This document shows positions 8,658 to 18,123 of a stretch of DNA of 64,000 bases, one piece after another. Both the position numbers and the translations under genes were made by a program. The notes under the pieces are model-generated. The model did no database searches. It was not told the origin of the DNA and saw nothing but the letters and a program-made list of their open reading frames with translations. The stretch lies in the NCBI RefSeq assembly GCF_030553055.1, contig NZ_CP130713.1, positions 2,418,001 to 2,482,000 of the forward strand. Direction: 5' to 3'. The stretch's first letter is position 1. Each line of letters opens with the position of its first letter. The stretch is from Streptomyces sp. XD-27 (GTDB lineage: Bacteria; Actinomycetota; Actinomycetes; Streptomycetales; Streptomycetaceae).

Positions 8658-9944
8658 TCACGCGCTCTTCTCGTGCCGCTCCCCCGGCTCGCCGCCGCGG
8701 GTGCGCGGGACCAGCGTCGGGTTGACGTTGGAGTGGACGACGTCGGCGGTGATGACGACGCGGGCGACGTCCTTGCGGGACGGCACCTCGTACATCACCG
8801 ACATCAGGACCTCTTCCATGATGGCGCGCAGGCCGCGGGCGCCGGTGCCGCGCAGGATCGCCTGGTCGGCGATGGCCTCCAGGGCCGGGCGGTCGAAGTC
8901 CAGCTCCACGCCGTCGAGTTCGAACAGCCGCTGGTACTGCTTGACCAGCGCGTTCCGCGGCTCGACCAGGATCTGGAGGAGGGCCTCGCGGTCGAGGTTG
9001 TGCACGGAGGTGATGACGGGGAGTCGGCCGATGAACTCCGGGATCATCCCGAACTTCACCAGGTCCTCCGGCATGACCTCCTGGAACTGGTCGCTGGCCT
9101 CGATCTCGCGCTTGGAGCGGATGGTGGCGCCGAAGCCGATGCCCTTGGCACCGGCCCGCGACTCGATGATCTTCTCCAGACCGGCGAACGCACCGCCCAC
9201 GATGAACAGCACGTTCGTGGTGTCGATCTGGATGAACTCCTGGTGCGGGTGCTTGCGGCCGCCCTGCGGCGGCACGGAGGCGGTGGTGCCCTCCAGGATC
9301 TTCAGCAGCGCCTGCTGGACGCCCTCGCCCGAGACGTCACGGGTGATCGACGGGTTTTCGCTCTTACGGGCGACCTTGTCGATCTCGTCGATGTAGATGA
9401 TGCCGGTCTCGGCCTTCTTGACGTCGTAGTCGGCGGCCTGGATCAGCTTGAGGAGGATGTTCTCCACGTCCTCGCCCACGTACCCCGCCTCGGTGAGGGC
9501 GGTGGCGTCGGCGATCGCGAAGGGGACGTTGAGCATCCGGGCGAGGGTCTGCGCGAGCAGGGTCTTGCCGGAACCGGTAGGACCGAGCAGCAGGATGTTG
9601 GACTTGGCCAGCTCGATGCCGTCGTCGCGGTTGTGGCTGCCGTTCTCGCCCGCCTGGACCCGCTTGTAGTGGTTGTAGACGGCAACGGACAGAGCCTTCT
9701 TCGCTGCCTCCTGGCCGACCACGTAGCCCTCGAGGAACTCGTAGATCTCGCGAGGTTTGGGCAGCTCCTCCCAACGCACCTCGGAGGTCTCGGCGAGCTC
9801 CTCCTCGATGATCTCGTTGCAGAGGTCGATGCATTCGTCGCAGATGTACACACCGGGACCTGCGATGAGCTTCTTCACCTGCTTCTGGCTCTTTCCGCAG
9901 AACGAGCACTTGAGCAGGTCGCCGCCGTCACCGATGCGTGCCAC
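8658..9944 (-). CDS. clpX: ATP-dependent Clp protease ATP-binding subunit ClpX
   Basis: This AAA+ unfoldase recognises substrates and feeds them to the ClpP1P2 chamber. It is 428 residues long, which is typical. The N-terminal zinc-binding domain has cysteines 13, 16, 35 and 38 (CSFC and CDEC). The Walker A motif GPTGSGKT lies near residue 120, and [11 protein letters not shown] forms Walker [28 protein letters not shown] and the sensor/arginine-finger region FIGRLPV are intact. The start is GTG 9944. It lies downstream of clpP2 but is separated by 165 bp with a hairpin at 10066-10094, so it is probably expressed from its own promoter as well as by read-through. The C-terminus converges on the paralogue array. 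Confidence 0.97.
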   Translation of the reverse strand: MARIGDGGDLLKCSFCGKSQKQVKKLIAGPGVYICDECIDLCNEIIEEELAETSEVRWEELPKPREIYEFLEGYVVGQEAAKKALSVAVYNHYKRVQAGENGSHNRDDGIELAKSNILLLGPTGSGKTLLAQTLARMLNVPFAIADATALTEAGYVGEDVENILLKLIQAADYDVKKAETGIIYIDEIDKVARKSENPSITRDVSGEGVQQALLKILEGTTASVPPQGGRKHPHQEFIQIDTTNVLFIVGGAFAGLEKIIESRAGAKGIGFGATIRSKREIEASDQFQEVMPEDLVKFGMIPEFIGRLPVITSVHNLDREALLQILVEPRNALVKQYQRLFELDGVELDFDRPALEAIADQAILRGTGARGLRAIMEEVLMSVMYEVPSRKDVARVVITADVVHSNVNPTLVPRTRGGEPGERHEKSA

Positions 9945-10065
9945 GAGGTGCTTCCCCTTCGCCTGGGATCCGCTTTGCTCCGCGGACCCGGGTGCTTGCG
10001 CTGCGCTTCACGGGGGCCAGGCCCCCAGCCCTATGACGGTACCCTGCCGGGCCCGGTGTGCGGGC

Positions 10066-10094
10066 CCCCCTTGGACCGACTCGGTCCAAGGGGG
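10066..10094 (-). terminator. Stem-loop between clpP2 and clpX
   Basis: A 12-bp perfect stem (CCCCCTTGGACC with its complement) surrounds a five-base loop just after the clpP2 stop. It has no U tract. It probably attenuates clpP1-clpP2 transcription into clpX. Confidence 0.65.
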
Positions 10095-10109
10095 TACGTC
10101 AAAGGCGTG

Positions 10110-10823
10110 TCACCCCAGGCCCACAGAGGTCTTACGCGTCGACACGATCTGGTCGACCAGGCCGTACGCCAGGGACTCCTCGGCGGTGAGGATCTTGTCC
10201 CGCTCGATGTCGTCCCGGATCTTCTCGATCGGCGTGGTGGAGTGCTTGGCCAGCATCTCCTCCAGCTGCGAACGCATCCGCAGGATCTCGTTGGCCGCGA
10301 TCTCCAGGTCGGAGACCTGGCCGCGCCCGGTCTCGCTGTACGGCTGGTGGATCAGCACACGGGCGTTGGGCAGCGCCATCCGCTTACCGGGCGTGCCGGC
10401 GGCGAGCAGCACGGCCGCGGCGGACGCCGCCTGACCCATGCAGACCGTCTGGATGTCGGGCTTCACGAACTGCATCGTGTCGTAGATGGCGGTCAGCGCG
10501 GTGAACGAGCCGCCGGGCGAGTTGATGTAGATCGAGATGTCGCGGTCGGGGTCCATCGACTCCAGGCACAGCAGCTGCGCCATGACGTCGTTGGCGGAGG
10601 CGTCGTCGATCTGGACGCCCAGGAAGATCACGCGCTCCTCGAAGAGCTTCGCGTACGGGTCGTACTCGCGGACGCCCTGGGAGGTGCGCTCCACGAAGCG
10701 CGGGACGACGTAGCGCGACTCGGCGGTGGGGCCGGTGTAGCGGGTCTGCGGAGGGGTGTGGAAGCCGCCGCCGGAGAGGGAGCCGGGGATGTTGTTCATC
10801 TGGGTGTTCACCGTCCTGGTCAT
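10110..10823 (-). CDS. clpP2: ATP-dependent Clp protease proteolytic subunit 2
   Basis: This is one of two serine-protease subunits of the mixed ClpP1P2 barrel. It has 237 residues, with an N-terminal extension of about 45 residues ([18 protein letters not shown]...) that is longer than in ClpP1 and likely includes a processed propeptide. The catalytic triad is Ser134 (MGQAAS), His159 (LIHQP) and Asp209 (IERDK). [18 protein letters not shown] forms the substrate-binding strand region. It lies 35 bp after clpP1 on the same strand, so the two are co-transcribed and made in matched amounts. Start ATG 10823. Confidence 0.95.
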   Translation of the reverse strand: MTRTVNTQMNNIPGSLSGGGFHTPPQTRYTGPTAESRYVVPRFVERTSQGVREYDPYAKLFEERVIFLGVQIDDASANDVMAQLLCLESMDPDRDISIYINSPGGSFTALTAIYDTMQFVKPDIQTVCMGQAASAAAVLLAAGTPGKRMALPNARVLIHQPYSETGRGQVSDLEIAANEILRMRSQLEEMLAKHSTTPIEKIRDDIERDKILTAEESLAYGLVDQIVSTRKTSVGLG

Positions 10824-10858
10824 GAGCAGTGGGCTGGAGGGCAGCTGTGCGGCGGGGC

Positions 10859-11473
10859 TCAGGCCCCGGTGCCGCCCCCGCCCGGAACGCCGGCGGCCGT
10901 GTGCATGACGTCGTCGATCAGGCCGTACTCCTTGGCCTCCTCGGCGGAGAACCAGCGGTCGCGGTCCGAGTCCTTGGTGATCTGCTCGACGGTCTGGCCG
11001 GTGTGGAAGGAGGTCAGCTCCGCCATCCGCTTCTTGGTGTGCAGCAGCCGCTCCGCGTGGATCTTGATGTCCGAGGCGGAGCCCGCCAGGCCCGCCGAGG
11101 GCTGGTGGATCAGGATCTCGGCGTTGGGCAGCGCGAAGCGCTTGCCCGGGGTGCCCGCGCTGAGCAGGAACTGGCCCATCGACGCGGCCAGGCCCATGCC
11201 GATGGTGACCACGTCGTTCTTGATGTACTGCATGGTGTCGTAGATCGCCATGCCGGCCGTGATCGAGCCACCGGGGCTGTTGATGTAGAGGTAGATGTCC
11301 TTGTCCGGGTCCGCGGCAAGGAGCAGCAGCTGCGCGGTGATCTTGTTGGCGATGTCGTCGTCGACCGGCTGACCGAGGAAGATGATCCGCTCGCTGAGCA
11401 GTCGGTTGTAGACCTGGTCGCCGAGGCCACCGAGGTTGGTCTCGCTGGCGGCGGAAGGCATCGGAATCGTCAC
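10859..11473 (-). CDS. clpP1: ATP-dependent Clp protease proteolytic subunit 1
   Basis: This is the first gene of the clpP1-clpP2 operon. From GTG 11473 it encodes 204 residues with the triad Ser98 (MGLAAS), His123 (LIHQP) and Asp172 (SDRDR), spaced exactly as in the family. GTG 11473 was chosen because AGGTGG lies a few bases upstream and the protein then starts at the usual [13 protein letters not shown]. An ATG at 11560 is in frame but adds a basic, non-conserved stretch. A ClgR-like box sits about 165 bp upstream. The product pairs with ClpP2 and works with ClpX, and with ClpC elsewhere, in regulated proteolysis and development. Confidence 0.94.
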   Translation of the reverse strand: MTIPMPSAASETNLGGLGDQVYNRLLSERIIFLGQPVDDDIANKITAQLLLLAADPDKDIYLYINSPGGSITAGMAIYDTMQYIKNDVVTIGMGLAASMGQFLLSAGTPGKRFALPNAEILIHQPSAGLAGSASDIKIHAERLLHTKKRMAELTSFHTGQTVEQITKDSDRDRWFSAEEAKEYGLIDDVMHTAAGVPGGGGTGA

Positions 11474-11635
11474 GTGTCCACCTGCTCGTCTCTGACGGCG
11501 ACGCGCCGTCTCAGCATCTTCGTCGGGTTCTACCGCGGGGCTTACGGGGACACCCTGCACTTACGGGGACTCCCCTGCCCTCGTATCTACGGACCCTAAC
11601 GCGCTGGTGGGCGGGCGCCATCCCGCATCAGGAAC

Positions 11636-11653
11636 TGTTCGCTCTGAGCGCAG
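11636..11653. promoter_or_regulatory. Candidate ClgR operator upstream of clpP1
   Basis: The 18-mer reads TGTTCGCTCTGAGCGCAG. It carries the CGCY-N3-RGCG core of the actinobacterial ClgR box, with one mismatch at the central A and one in the right flank. It lies in the clpP1 promoter region, where ClgR is known to activate clpP1-clpP2 in Streptomyces. The consensus is from memory and binding is inferred. Confidence 0.55.
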
Positions 11654-11704
11654 GTTCACCCCTGGGAGCGCGCCCACCGGAGGGCCGGGCGGCTCCGGGA
11701 CCGC

Positions 11705-11742
11705 GAACGGGCCCGAACGCGTGATGGCGTCCGGACCCGTTC
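11705..11742 (-). terminator. Stem-loop after tig
   Basis: An imperfect GC-rich inverted repeat (GAACGGG with CCCGTTC at the base, extended by further paired bases) lies in the spacer after the tig stop. A second small hairpin lies at about 11772-11797. Otherwise the 324-bp clpP1-tig spacer holds the ClgR-like box and an 11-bp direct repeat (CTTACGGGGAC at 11541 and 11560). Confidence 0.55.
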
Positions 11743-11797
11743 GTACGAGCCACGGGGGGCGGGCCCTGCCGGCGCGTGCCGACAGGGCGTGCCGGGA

Positions 11798-13189
11798 TCA
11801 GCTCTCGGACTTCTCCGCGGACTCCTGGTCGGCGGCCTCGACGGCCTCGACCGTCTCCACGGCGGCCTCGACCTCGTCCTCCTCGTCCAGGTCCACGACC
11901 TCGCCGTTGGTGTCCTTGACGGTGGCGGCCTCGACGACGACCGCGAGGGCCTTGCCGCGGGCGACCTCGCCGACGAGCATCGGCACCTGGCCGCCCTCGA
12001 CGACGGCCTGGGCGAACTGGTCAGGGCTCATGCCGGAGGACTGCGCGCGGCGCATGAGGTGCTCGGTGAGCTCCTCCTGGCTGACGGACAGCTTCTCCCT
12101 GTTGACGAGCTCGTCCAGGACGAACTGCGTCTTGATGCCCTTCTCGGCCTGCTGCTGGAGCTCGGCGTCGAACTCCTCGGCGGTCTTCTCCTGGATCTTC
12201 AGGTAGGCCTCCAGGGTCAGACCCATCTGGCCCAGCTGGTGGTGCTCCAGGTTGTGCTTGCGGGTGCGGACCTCCTCCTCGAGAAGCTTCTCGGGGAGGG
12301 GCACCTCGACGAGCTCCAGGAGGGCGTCGAGCACCTTCTCCTGCGCCTGGGTGGCCTGCTCGAAGGCGCGGGACTGCTCCAGCCGCTTGCGGCTGTCGGC
12401 CTTCAGCTCGTCCAGGGTGTCGAACTCGCTGGCCAGCTGGGCGAAGTCGTCGTCCAGCTCGGGCAGCTCGCGGGCCTTGACCTCGGTGACGTCGACCTTG
12501 ACCTCGGCCTCCTTGCCCTGGGCGGAGCCGCCCTTGAGCTCGGAGGTGAAGGTGGCGGTGCCGCCGGCCTCCAGGCCGGTGACGGCCTCGTCGATGCCCT
12601 CCAGCAGCTCGCCGGAGCCGATGGTGTAGTTGACGCCCTTGGCGACGCCGTCCTCCAGGACCTCGCCGTCGACCTTGGCCTCCAGGTCGACGGTCACGAT
12701 GTCGCCCTCGGCGGCGGCGCGCTCGACGGCGGAGGTGGTGGCGAAGCGCTCACGCAGCTGCTGGACCGACTTCTCGACGTCCTCGTCCGAGACCTCGACG
12801 GCGTCGACGGTGACCTCGATGCCGGAGTAGTCCGGGATCTCGATGGCCGGGCGGATGTCGACCTCGGCGGTGAAGGTCAGGGACTCGTTGTCCTTGAGCT
12901 CGGTGATGTCGACCTCAGGCTGGCCGAGCGGGTTGAGCTCCCCCTCGTTGACCGCCTCGGTGTAGAACTTCGGGAGCGCGTCGTTGACGGCCTCCTCCAG
13001 CACGGCGCCGCGACCGAACCGCTGGTCGATGACGCGGGCCGGGATCTTGCCCTTCCGGAAGCCCGGCACGGTGACCTGCTGGTTGATCTTCTTGTACGCC
13101 GCGTCGAGGCTGGGCTTGAGCTCCTCGAAGGGCACCTCGACAGTGAGCCGAACCCGGGTCGGGTTCAGGGTCTCCACGGCGCTCTTCAC
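11798..13189 (-). CDS. tig: Trigger factor, ribosome-associated chaperone
   Basis: Trigger factor binds at the ribosome exit tunnel and holds nascent chains; it also has peptidyl-prolyl isomerase activity. The product has 463 residues from GTG 13189, preceded by AAGGAG at good spacing. The ribosome-binding signature [17 protein letters not shown] lies near residue 45, the FKBP-type PPIase domain covers roughly 160-245 ([22 protein letters not shown]), and the C-terminal helical arms follow. The last 45 residues are very acidic ([27 protein letters not shown]), an actinobacterial feature. It is placed just upstream of the clp operon, the classic tig-clpP-clpX order. Confidence 0.96.
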   Translation of the reverse strand: MKSAVETLNPTRVRLTVEVPFEELKPSLDAAYKKINQQVTVPGFRKGKIPARVIDQRFGRGAVLEEAVNDALPKFYTEAVNEGELNPLGQPEVDITELKDNESLTFTAEVDIRPAIEIPDYSGIEVTVDAVEVSDEDVEKSVQQLRERFATTSAVERAAAEGDIVTVDLEAKVDGEVLEDGVAKGVNYTIGSGELLEGIDEAVTGLEAGGTATFTSELKGGSAQGKEAEVKVDVTEVKARELPELDDDFAQLASEFDTLDELKADSRKRLEQSRAFEQATQAQEKVLDALLELVEVPLPEKLLEEEVRTRKHNLEHHQLGQMGLTLEAYLKIQEKTAEEFDAELQQQAEKGIKTQFVLDELVNREKLSVSQEELTEHLMRRAQSSGMSPDQFAQAVVEGGQVPMLVGEVARGKALAVVVEAATVKDTNGEVVDLDEEDEVEAAVETVEAVEAADQESAEKSES

Positions 13190-13343
13190 GGTTCGGTCTC
13201 CTTGGGGGCTGACTTCTCGGTCGGTGCTGCCACTGAGGATCCAGCGGATCAGCCAATCGCGCCCGGTAGAGAGACACAGACGCGCAGCTTGCATAGTAAC
13301 CGGACGCGGGATGAGCCCCACAACGCGATCTTGCCTGTGGTGA

Positions 13344-13420
13344 TGGTCGGGGTGGCCGGATTCGAACCGACGACCTTCCGCTCCCAAAGCGGACGCGCTA
13401 CCAAGCTGCGCCACACCCCG
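13344..13420 (-). tRNA. tRNA-Pro (anticodon TGG)
   Basis: On the minus strand the acceptor stem CGGGGTG pairs with CACCCCG, followed by A and an encoded CCA. The D arm (GCGCAGCTTGGTAGCGC), the anticodon loop CTTTGGGA and the T arm GGTTCGAATCC are all present. Total 77 nt including CCA. Confidence 0.97.
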
Positions 13421-13567
13421 TCAGTGCGACACGTAGAGTACATGGCCGGGGGCGCCCTGGCCGCCGCTTTTCCGCTGGCGGGCGGGGGTGTGCGGGATAC
13501 GGGCCGGACCCGCTACGATGCACTTCGTGCCGACGCGCCGCCTCTTCGGGGGCGGTCGGTGGCGCGC

Positions 13568-13641
13568 GCGGGCGTAGCTCAATGGTAGAGCCCCAGTCTT
13601 CCAAACTGGCTACGCGGGTTCGATTCCCGTCGCCCGCTCCA
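13568..13641 (+). tRNA. tRNA-Gly (anticodon TCC)
   Basis: The acceptor stem GCGGGCG pairs with CGCCCGC, followed by T and an encoded CCA. The D loop contains AGCTCAATGGTAGAG, the anticodon loop CTTCCAA and the T arm GGGTTCGATTCCC. It faces away from tRNA-Pro, so the two are divergently transcribed from the shared 147-bp spacer. Confidence 0.97.
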
Positions 13642-13729
13642 CAGCACCGGCTACGGCCCGGACCGCGGAATCACTCCCCGGCCGGGCCGTTTCGCTTTCC
13701 CCCGCCCTCCGCCGCGCCGCGGCAGGTCG

Positions 13730-13924
13730 TCAGAGGTCGATATCGGCGATCTCACGGGCGAGGTGGGTCAGTATGTCGTTGACCCCGGGGGCCATCTCCG
13801 AAGAGGCGAGCAGGAACCCGAAGACCGCGGAGACAAGCGCCCCACCCAGCCGGAGCGACCCCCTCCGGATCAGCAGCGCGGCCCAGATCCCCATCAGCAG
13901 AACCAACGACACGGAAATGATCAC
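13730..13924 (-). CDS. Small hydrophobic membrane protein, unknown function
   Basis: This is a 64-residue protein from GTG 13924. It has two hydrophobic segments, residues 1-19 (MIISVSLVLLMGIWAALLI) and about 27-43 (GGALVSAVFGFLLASSE), separated by the basic turn RRGSLRLG, so a two-span hairpin with both ends on the same side is likely. Its C-terminus is amphipathic (NDILTHLAREIADIDL). It is convergent with tRNA-Gly. No family is recognised; its codon use and clear membrane pattern argue that it is real. Confidence 0.65.
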   Translation of the reverse strand: MIISVSLVLLMGIWAALLIRRGSLRLGGALVSAVFGFLLASSEMAPGVNDILTHLAREIADIDL

Positions 13925-14313
13925 GGCTCAATCACGCACCCTCGGTCAGCCACACGTGTCACCACCCCCGGGAGGGACGCTGCCCCGCTCCCCCCACGCG
14001 GCATCCATCGTGCCATCAACCACCACCCGAATTGGTCCCCGATCATGAATCTCGGACGGAATTCTGAATTTATCGCGAGACCATCCCGCGATCATACAAA
14101 AGACCATTGATTCGGACATTTCACCCCGGCCTCCCGTGGGGCATATGCCCCGTTTAAAGGGATGAGACCAGCGGAAACGGAGAAGCGGAACGAGGTTTTA
14201 CGCATTACAGGTTTGAGCGCTATCGTGCCTCAGATGTTCCACGCTGCCCCCATCCCCGTAAGCGCAGTGCGGCGGTCCCAAGTCCTTTCCCCCGGTTCTT
14301 GGTGGGAGGGTCT
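13925..14313. other. 389-bp spacer, partly AT-rich, between the small membrane protein and the acyltransferase
   Basis: No gene is seen. The stretch at about 14025-14110 is unusually AT-rich for this genome and includes an imperfect inverted repeat (ATCGCG-N9-CGCGAT). It probably holds divergent promoters for the genes at 13924 and 14314. Confidence 0.5.
14138..14151. promoter_or_regulatory. Perfect 14-bp palindrome, possible operator
   Basis: GGGGCATATGCCCC lies about 165 bp before the acyltransferase start, next to an AT-rich patch (GTTTAAAGG). It could be a dimeric regulator site. The regulator is unknown. Confidence 0.35.
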
Positions 14314-15501
14314 GTGACGAACTCCCTGCACCCACACGGCTTTCAGCGGTCTCCCCTTCCGCCGGCCCAGGAACCGGCGCCGGAGGGCCGCACCGCACGC
14401 CACGACACCGCCAAGGACCGGCCCGCGCCGGCCGCCCCGCCGGGCGGACAGCGGCCGAAGCAGCGTGACGCGTTCTTCGACAACGCGAAGTACCTCGCGA
14501 TCGTGCTGGTCGCGATGGGGCACTCCTGGGAACCGCTCACCGACCACAGCCGGACCGCCGAAGCGCTGTACATGACGGTGTACACCTTCCACATGCCGGC
14601 GTTCATCCTGATCTCCGGCTACTTCTCGCGCAGTTTCGACATGCGGCCGGACCGGCTCAAACGGCTGATCACCGGCGTCGTCGTGCCGTATGTGCTCTTC
14701 GAGACGGCGTACACGTTCTTCAAGCGGTGGGCGGACGACGACCCCACGTACGACTTCAGCCTGCTGGACCCCTGGTATCTCACCTGGTTCCTCGTCGCGC
14801 TGTTCGTCTGGCGCATGACCACCCCGATCTGGAAGCTCGTCCGCTGGCCCGTCCCGCTCTCCCTGGCCATCGCCACGCTCGCCGCGGTCTCCCCCGACAT
14901 CGGTGACGACCTGGACCTCCAGCGGGTGCTCCAGTTCCTGCCGTTCTTCGTGATCGGCCTGCACATGAAGCCGGAGCACTTCCAGCTGGTGCGGCGGCGC
15001 TCGGTGCGCATCCTGTCGGTTCCGGCCTTCGCCTGCGCCCTGGCGGTCGCGTACTGGGCGGGCCCCCGGATGAACTCCGCGTGGTTCTACCACCGCGACA
15101 GCGTCCAGGAGCTGGGCGCTCCCCCGTGGACCGGCCCGCTGATGACCATGGCCATGTTCAGCTGCTCGCTGCTGCTGGTCGCCTGCTTCTTCGCCTGGGT
15201 GCCCCGGCGCCGCATGTGGTTCACCGCGCTGGGTGCCGGGACGCTGTACGGCTACCTGCTGCACGGCTTCCTCGCCAAGGGCTCCCGCTTCTGGGGCTGG
15301 TTCGACGCGTACCCGTGGCTGTACAAGCCGCTCGGCGAGATCGCGGTCACGGTGATCGCCGCCGTCGTGGTCACCGCCCTGTGCACGCCGCCCGTGCAGC
15401 GGGTGTTCCGCTGGTCGATGGAGCCGAAGATGACCTGGGCGTTCCGCAAGGACCCGGCGGAGCAGGACCGCCACCGCCACCGCGCCACCGCCAGGGCGTG
15501 A
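14314..15501 (+). CDS. Acyltransferase 3 family membrane protein
   Basis: This is an integral membrane O-acyltransferase of the acyltransferase-3/fucose-4-O-acetylase type; such enzymes move acetyl or other acyl groups onto surface sugars or glycolipids. It has 395 residues from GTG 14314. After a Pro-rich cytoplasmic tail of about 50 residues comes FFDNAKYLAIVLVAMGHSWEPL, which carries the conserved histidine, then YTFHMPAFILISGYFSRSF, and around ten hydrophobic segments ending at residue about 365. The C-terminus is basic. GTG 14314 lies close to GGGAGG; GTG 14302 or TTG 14299 are possible alternatives. The acceptor substrate cannot be told from the sequence. Confidence 0.85.
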   Translation: MTNSLHPHGFQRSPLPPAQEPAPEGRTARHDTAKDRPAPAAPPGGQRPKQRDAFFDNAKYLAIVLVAMGHSWEPLTDHSRTAEALYMTVYTFHMPAFILISGYFSRSFDMRPDRLKRLITGVVVPYVLFETAYTFFKRWADDDPTYDFSLLDPWYLTWFLVALFVWRMTTPIWKLVRWPVPLSLAIATLAAVSPDIGDDLDLQRVLQFLPFFVIGLHMKPEHFQLVRRRSVRILSVPAFACALAVAYWAGPRMNSAWFYHRDSVQELGAPPWTGPLMTMAMFSCSLLLVACFFAWVPRRRMWFTALGAGTLYGYLLHGFLAKGSRFWGWFDAYPWLYKPLGEIAVTVIAAVVVTALCTPPVQRVFRWSMEPKMTWAFRKDPAEQDRHRHRATARA

Positions 15502-15523
15502 GCGAGACCCGTCGGCGAAACCG

Positions 15524-15560
15524 AAGCCGCCCCCGGACAGCGTCCGGGGGCGGCTTTTAT
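15524..15560. terminator. Bidirectional terminator between the acyltransferase and phosphatase genes
   Basis: A 15-bp perfect stem (15524-15538 with 15542-15556) has a three-base loop and is followed by TT-rich sequence. It lies between convergent genes. Confidence 0.88.
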
Positions 15561-15579
15561 CGGTCATTCTCACTCGCGC

Positions 15580-16719
15580 TCACTCGCGGCAGATCAGGAG
15601 CAGCGCCCGGTCGTCGTTGACGTCCCTCGCGACCGCCTCGATCAGGTGCCACGCCGCTCCGGAGAAGCCGGACGCCACGTACCGGTCGGCCTCGCCCGTC
15701 AGCCGGTCCATGCCCTCGCTGATGTCCCGCTCGGAGGTCTCCACCAGCCCGTCGGTGAACAGCATCAGGACGTCGCCGGGCCGCAGGGTGCCCTTCACCG
15801 GGTCGAACTGCGCCCCGTCGTACACGCCCAGCAGCGGGCCGTCCGCCGCCATCTCCTCCCATTTGCCGCTGCCCGCGTGCAGCTGGAGCGCGGGCAGGTG
15901 CCCCGCCGACAGCAGCTCGTAGTCGCCGCTGTCCAGGTCGAGGACGAGATGGACGGAGGTGGCGAAGCCCTCGTCCCAGTCCTGGCGGAGCAGGTAGCCG
16001 TTGGCCGCCGGGAGGAAGCCGTGCGGCGGCAGCGAGCCGAGCAGGCCGCCGAAGGCCCCGGAGAGCAGCAGGGCGCGGGAGGCGGCGTCCATGCCCTTGC
16101 CGGAGACGTCCGTGAGGACGACCTCCAGGGTGCGCCCGCCGTTGGTGCGGGCCGCGACGACGAAGTCCCCGGAGAAGGACTGGCCGCCGGCCGGGCGCAG
16201 CGCCATCTCCCGGTGCCAGCCACGCGGAAGTCGCGGCAGCTTGCTCTGGACGCGGATGCGTTCGCGCAGGTCGAAGAGCATGGTGCCGCCGCGCCGCCAG
16301 GGCACCCCGACCCGGCTGCGGAACTGCGCGATCAGCAGCCCGAAGAAGCCGACGGCGGCCACCACCAGGATGGTGCCGGGGGTGACCCGGTCCGGTCCGT
16401 CCGGGTACGGGCCCAGGACCGCGGACTCCACGATCAGCGCCGCGGCCGCCGCCGCGTACAGGGCCAGCAGGCTCGCGGGCCGCAGCAGCAGCCCGCCCGC
16501 CACGATCGGCAGGACGAGCGCGGCGGGCGCGCACCAGTCGGGCTGGGCGATGGTGCCCATGGCGATGGCCGGTACGGCGAGCAGCAGCGTGGCCAGCGCC
16601 AGCCAGTCGGAGCCGTCGCCGCGGAAGTAGTCGACCCCGGCTTTGCGCAGGGCTGTGCGGACCCGGTGCAGGGCCTTGCGCACCCGGGCCGTCAGCGTGT
16701 CCGCTCCGCCGCCAGTCAT
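15580..16719 (-). CDS. Membrane-anchored PP2C/SpoIIE-type serine/threonine phosphatase
   Basis: This 379-residue protein probably dephosphorylates an anti-anti-sigma factor, as members of this family do. The N-terminal third has four hydrophobic segments between about 40 and 140. A short linker (DLRERIRVQSKLPRLPRGW) leads to the SpoIIE phosphatase domain (about 170-379). Metal-binding motifs are seen: FSGDFVVAARTNGG, LTDVSGKGMDAASRA, MLFTDGLVETSERDI and the terminal DDRALLLICRE. No sensor domain other than the membrane region is present. Start ATG 16719. It is divergent from the 16848 gene across a 128-bp spacer and convergent with the acyltransferase. Confidence 0.9.
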   Translation of the reverse strand: MTGGGADTLTARVRKALHRVRTALRKAGVDYFRGDGSDWLALATLLLAVPAIAMGTIAQPDWCAPAALVLPIVAGGLLLRPASLLALYAAAAAALIVESAVLGPYPDGPDRVTPGTILVVAAVGFFGLLIAQFRSRVGVPWRRGGTMLFDLRERIRVQSKLPRLPRGWHREMALRPAGGQSFSGDFVVAARTNGGRTLEVVLTDVSGKGMDAASRALLLSGAFGGLLGSLPPHGFLPAANGYLLRQDWDEGFATSVHLVLDLDSGDYELLSAGHLPALQLHAGSGKWEEMAADGPLLGVYDGAQFDPVKGTLRPGDVLMLFTDGLVETSERDISEGMDRLTGEADRYVASGFSGAAWHLIEAVARDVNDDRALLLICRE

Positions 16720-16847
16720 TGCACCGGGACCCTACCCACCCGTTCGGACGCGCGTCGATTCGCGGTCCCTCGAACCCCCTTCAACGGCTCGTAAACGGAA
16801 GCGAAATACGATCGCTTGTCCTGGCCGCCGCTGGTAGGCATGGGCGC

Positions 16848-18095
16848 ATGACGACTGAGCTACGGCCGCTGCGCCCGGGCGACTGGGACGAGTGGTACGG
16901 GAACCTGGAGCTCGCATTCGGAGGCGTGGCCGAGGCTCCGGAGGAGCGCGCGCTGTGGCGGGAGCTGACCGAGCCGGAGCGGTCGCTCGCCGCCTGGGAC
17001 GGCGACCGGATGGTCGGGAGCGCCGGGGCGTTCTCGTTCCGGATCGCGGTGCCGGGCGGAGCGCTCGTACCGGCCGCCGGGGTGACCATGGTCGGGGTGC
17101 TGCCCACCCACCGGCGGCGCGGGATCCTGCGCGCCTTGATGCGGCGGCAGCTGGCGGACGTCCGGGCCCTCGGCGAGCCGCTCGCCGTGCTGACCGCCTC
17201 GGAGCCGGAGATCTACGGCCGCTTCGGCTACGGCATCGCGACGCAGGAGCTCTCCGCCGAGATCGACACGGACCGGGTGCGGCTGTCCGTGTCCGAGGGA
17301 ACCGACGCCGTGCGGCTGCGGATGGTCCGGCCCGCGGAGTCGGCGGAGGCCCTCGCGGCGTGCGAGGCGGTGTACGCAGCGCGGGTCGCCGCCCGGCCCG
17401 GGATGCTGGCGCGCGCGGCGGGCTGGGAGCGGTTGACGGTGCTGGACCCGCCGACGGAGCGCGAGGGGACCTCTCCGCTCCAGTGGGTCCTCGCCGAGTC
17501 GGAGGACGGGAAGCTGCTGGGGTACGCGCGGTACGCCGTGCGCCCGGACTGGGACATGGCCGGGCCGAAGGGCACGGTCATCCTGCGCGACATGGAGGCG
17601 CTGGACCCCGTCGCGTACGCCGCGCTGTGGCGGTTCCTGTTCGAGATCGACCTGACCTCGACCGTCAAGGTGCGCAGTTGCCCGGTCGACGCCCCGTGGC
17701 AGCACATGGTCTCGGACATACGGCGCTGCCGGACGCGGGTGCGGGACGCGCTGCACGTCCGGCTGGTCGACGTCGGCGCGGCGCTCCGGGCGCGCACGTA
17801 CGCCGCCCCGGTGGACGTGGTCCTCGATGTGCGGGACCCGTTCTGTCCCTGGAACGAGGGACGGTGGCGGCTGACCGGCGACGCCGAGCGGGCGGCATGC
17901 CTCCGTACGGACCCCGGCGAACCGGCTGACCTGCGGCTGAGCGTCCGGGAGCTGGGCGCCGCCTATCTGGGCGGGGTCACGCTGACGGCGCTGGCGGGGG
18001 CCGGGCGGGTGGCGGAGCTGCGTCCGGGCGCGCTGGCGGAGGCGTCGGCGGCGTTCCGCAGCGACGCGGCGCCGTGGCTGCCGCACGGCTTCTGA
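16848..18095 (+). CDS. Eis-like GNAT family N-acetyltransferase
   Basis: It is a cytoplasmic acetyl-CoA-dependent N-acetyltransferase of the Eis type. Its 415 residues fit the double-GNAT plus SCP2-like architecture of this family. The acetyl-CoA pyrophosphate loop is VLPTHRRRGILRALMRRQL near residue 85, and a second degenerate GNAT fold and a sterol-carrier-like C-terminal domain follow. The chain ends in a bulky residue (LPHGF), as expected because the terminal carboxylate takes part in catalysis in Eis. Family members in mycobacteria acetylate aminoglycosides and other amines; the substrate here is unknown. Start ATG 16848. Confidence 0.87.
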   Translation: MTTELRPLRPGDWDEWYGNLELAFGGVAEAPEERALWRELTEPERSLAAWDGDRMVGSAGAFSFRIAVPGGALVPAAGVTMVGVLPTHRRRGILRALMRRQLADVRALGEPLAVLTASEPEIYGRFGYGIATQELSAEIDTDRVRLSVSEGTDAVRLRMVRPAESAEALAACEAVYAARVAARPGMLARAAGWERLTVLDPPTEREGTSPLQWVLAESEDGKLLGYARYAVRPDWDMAGPKGTVILRDMEALDPVAYAALWRFLFEIDLTSTVKVRSCPVDAPWQHMVSDIRRCRTRVRDALHVRLVDVGAALRARTYAAPVDVVLDVRDPFCPWNEGRWRLTGDAERAACLRTDPGEPADLRLSVRELGAAYLGGVTLTALAGAGRVAELRPGALAEASAAFRSDAAPWLPHGF

Positions 18096-18123
18096 CCGAC
18101 TCCTCCGGGACCGGGTCGAAGGG

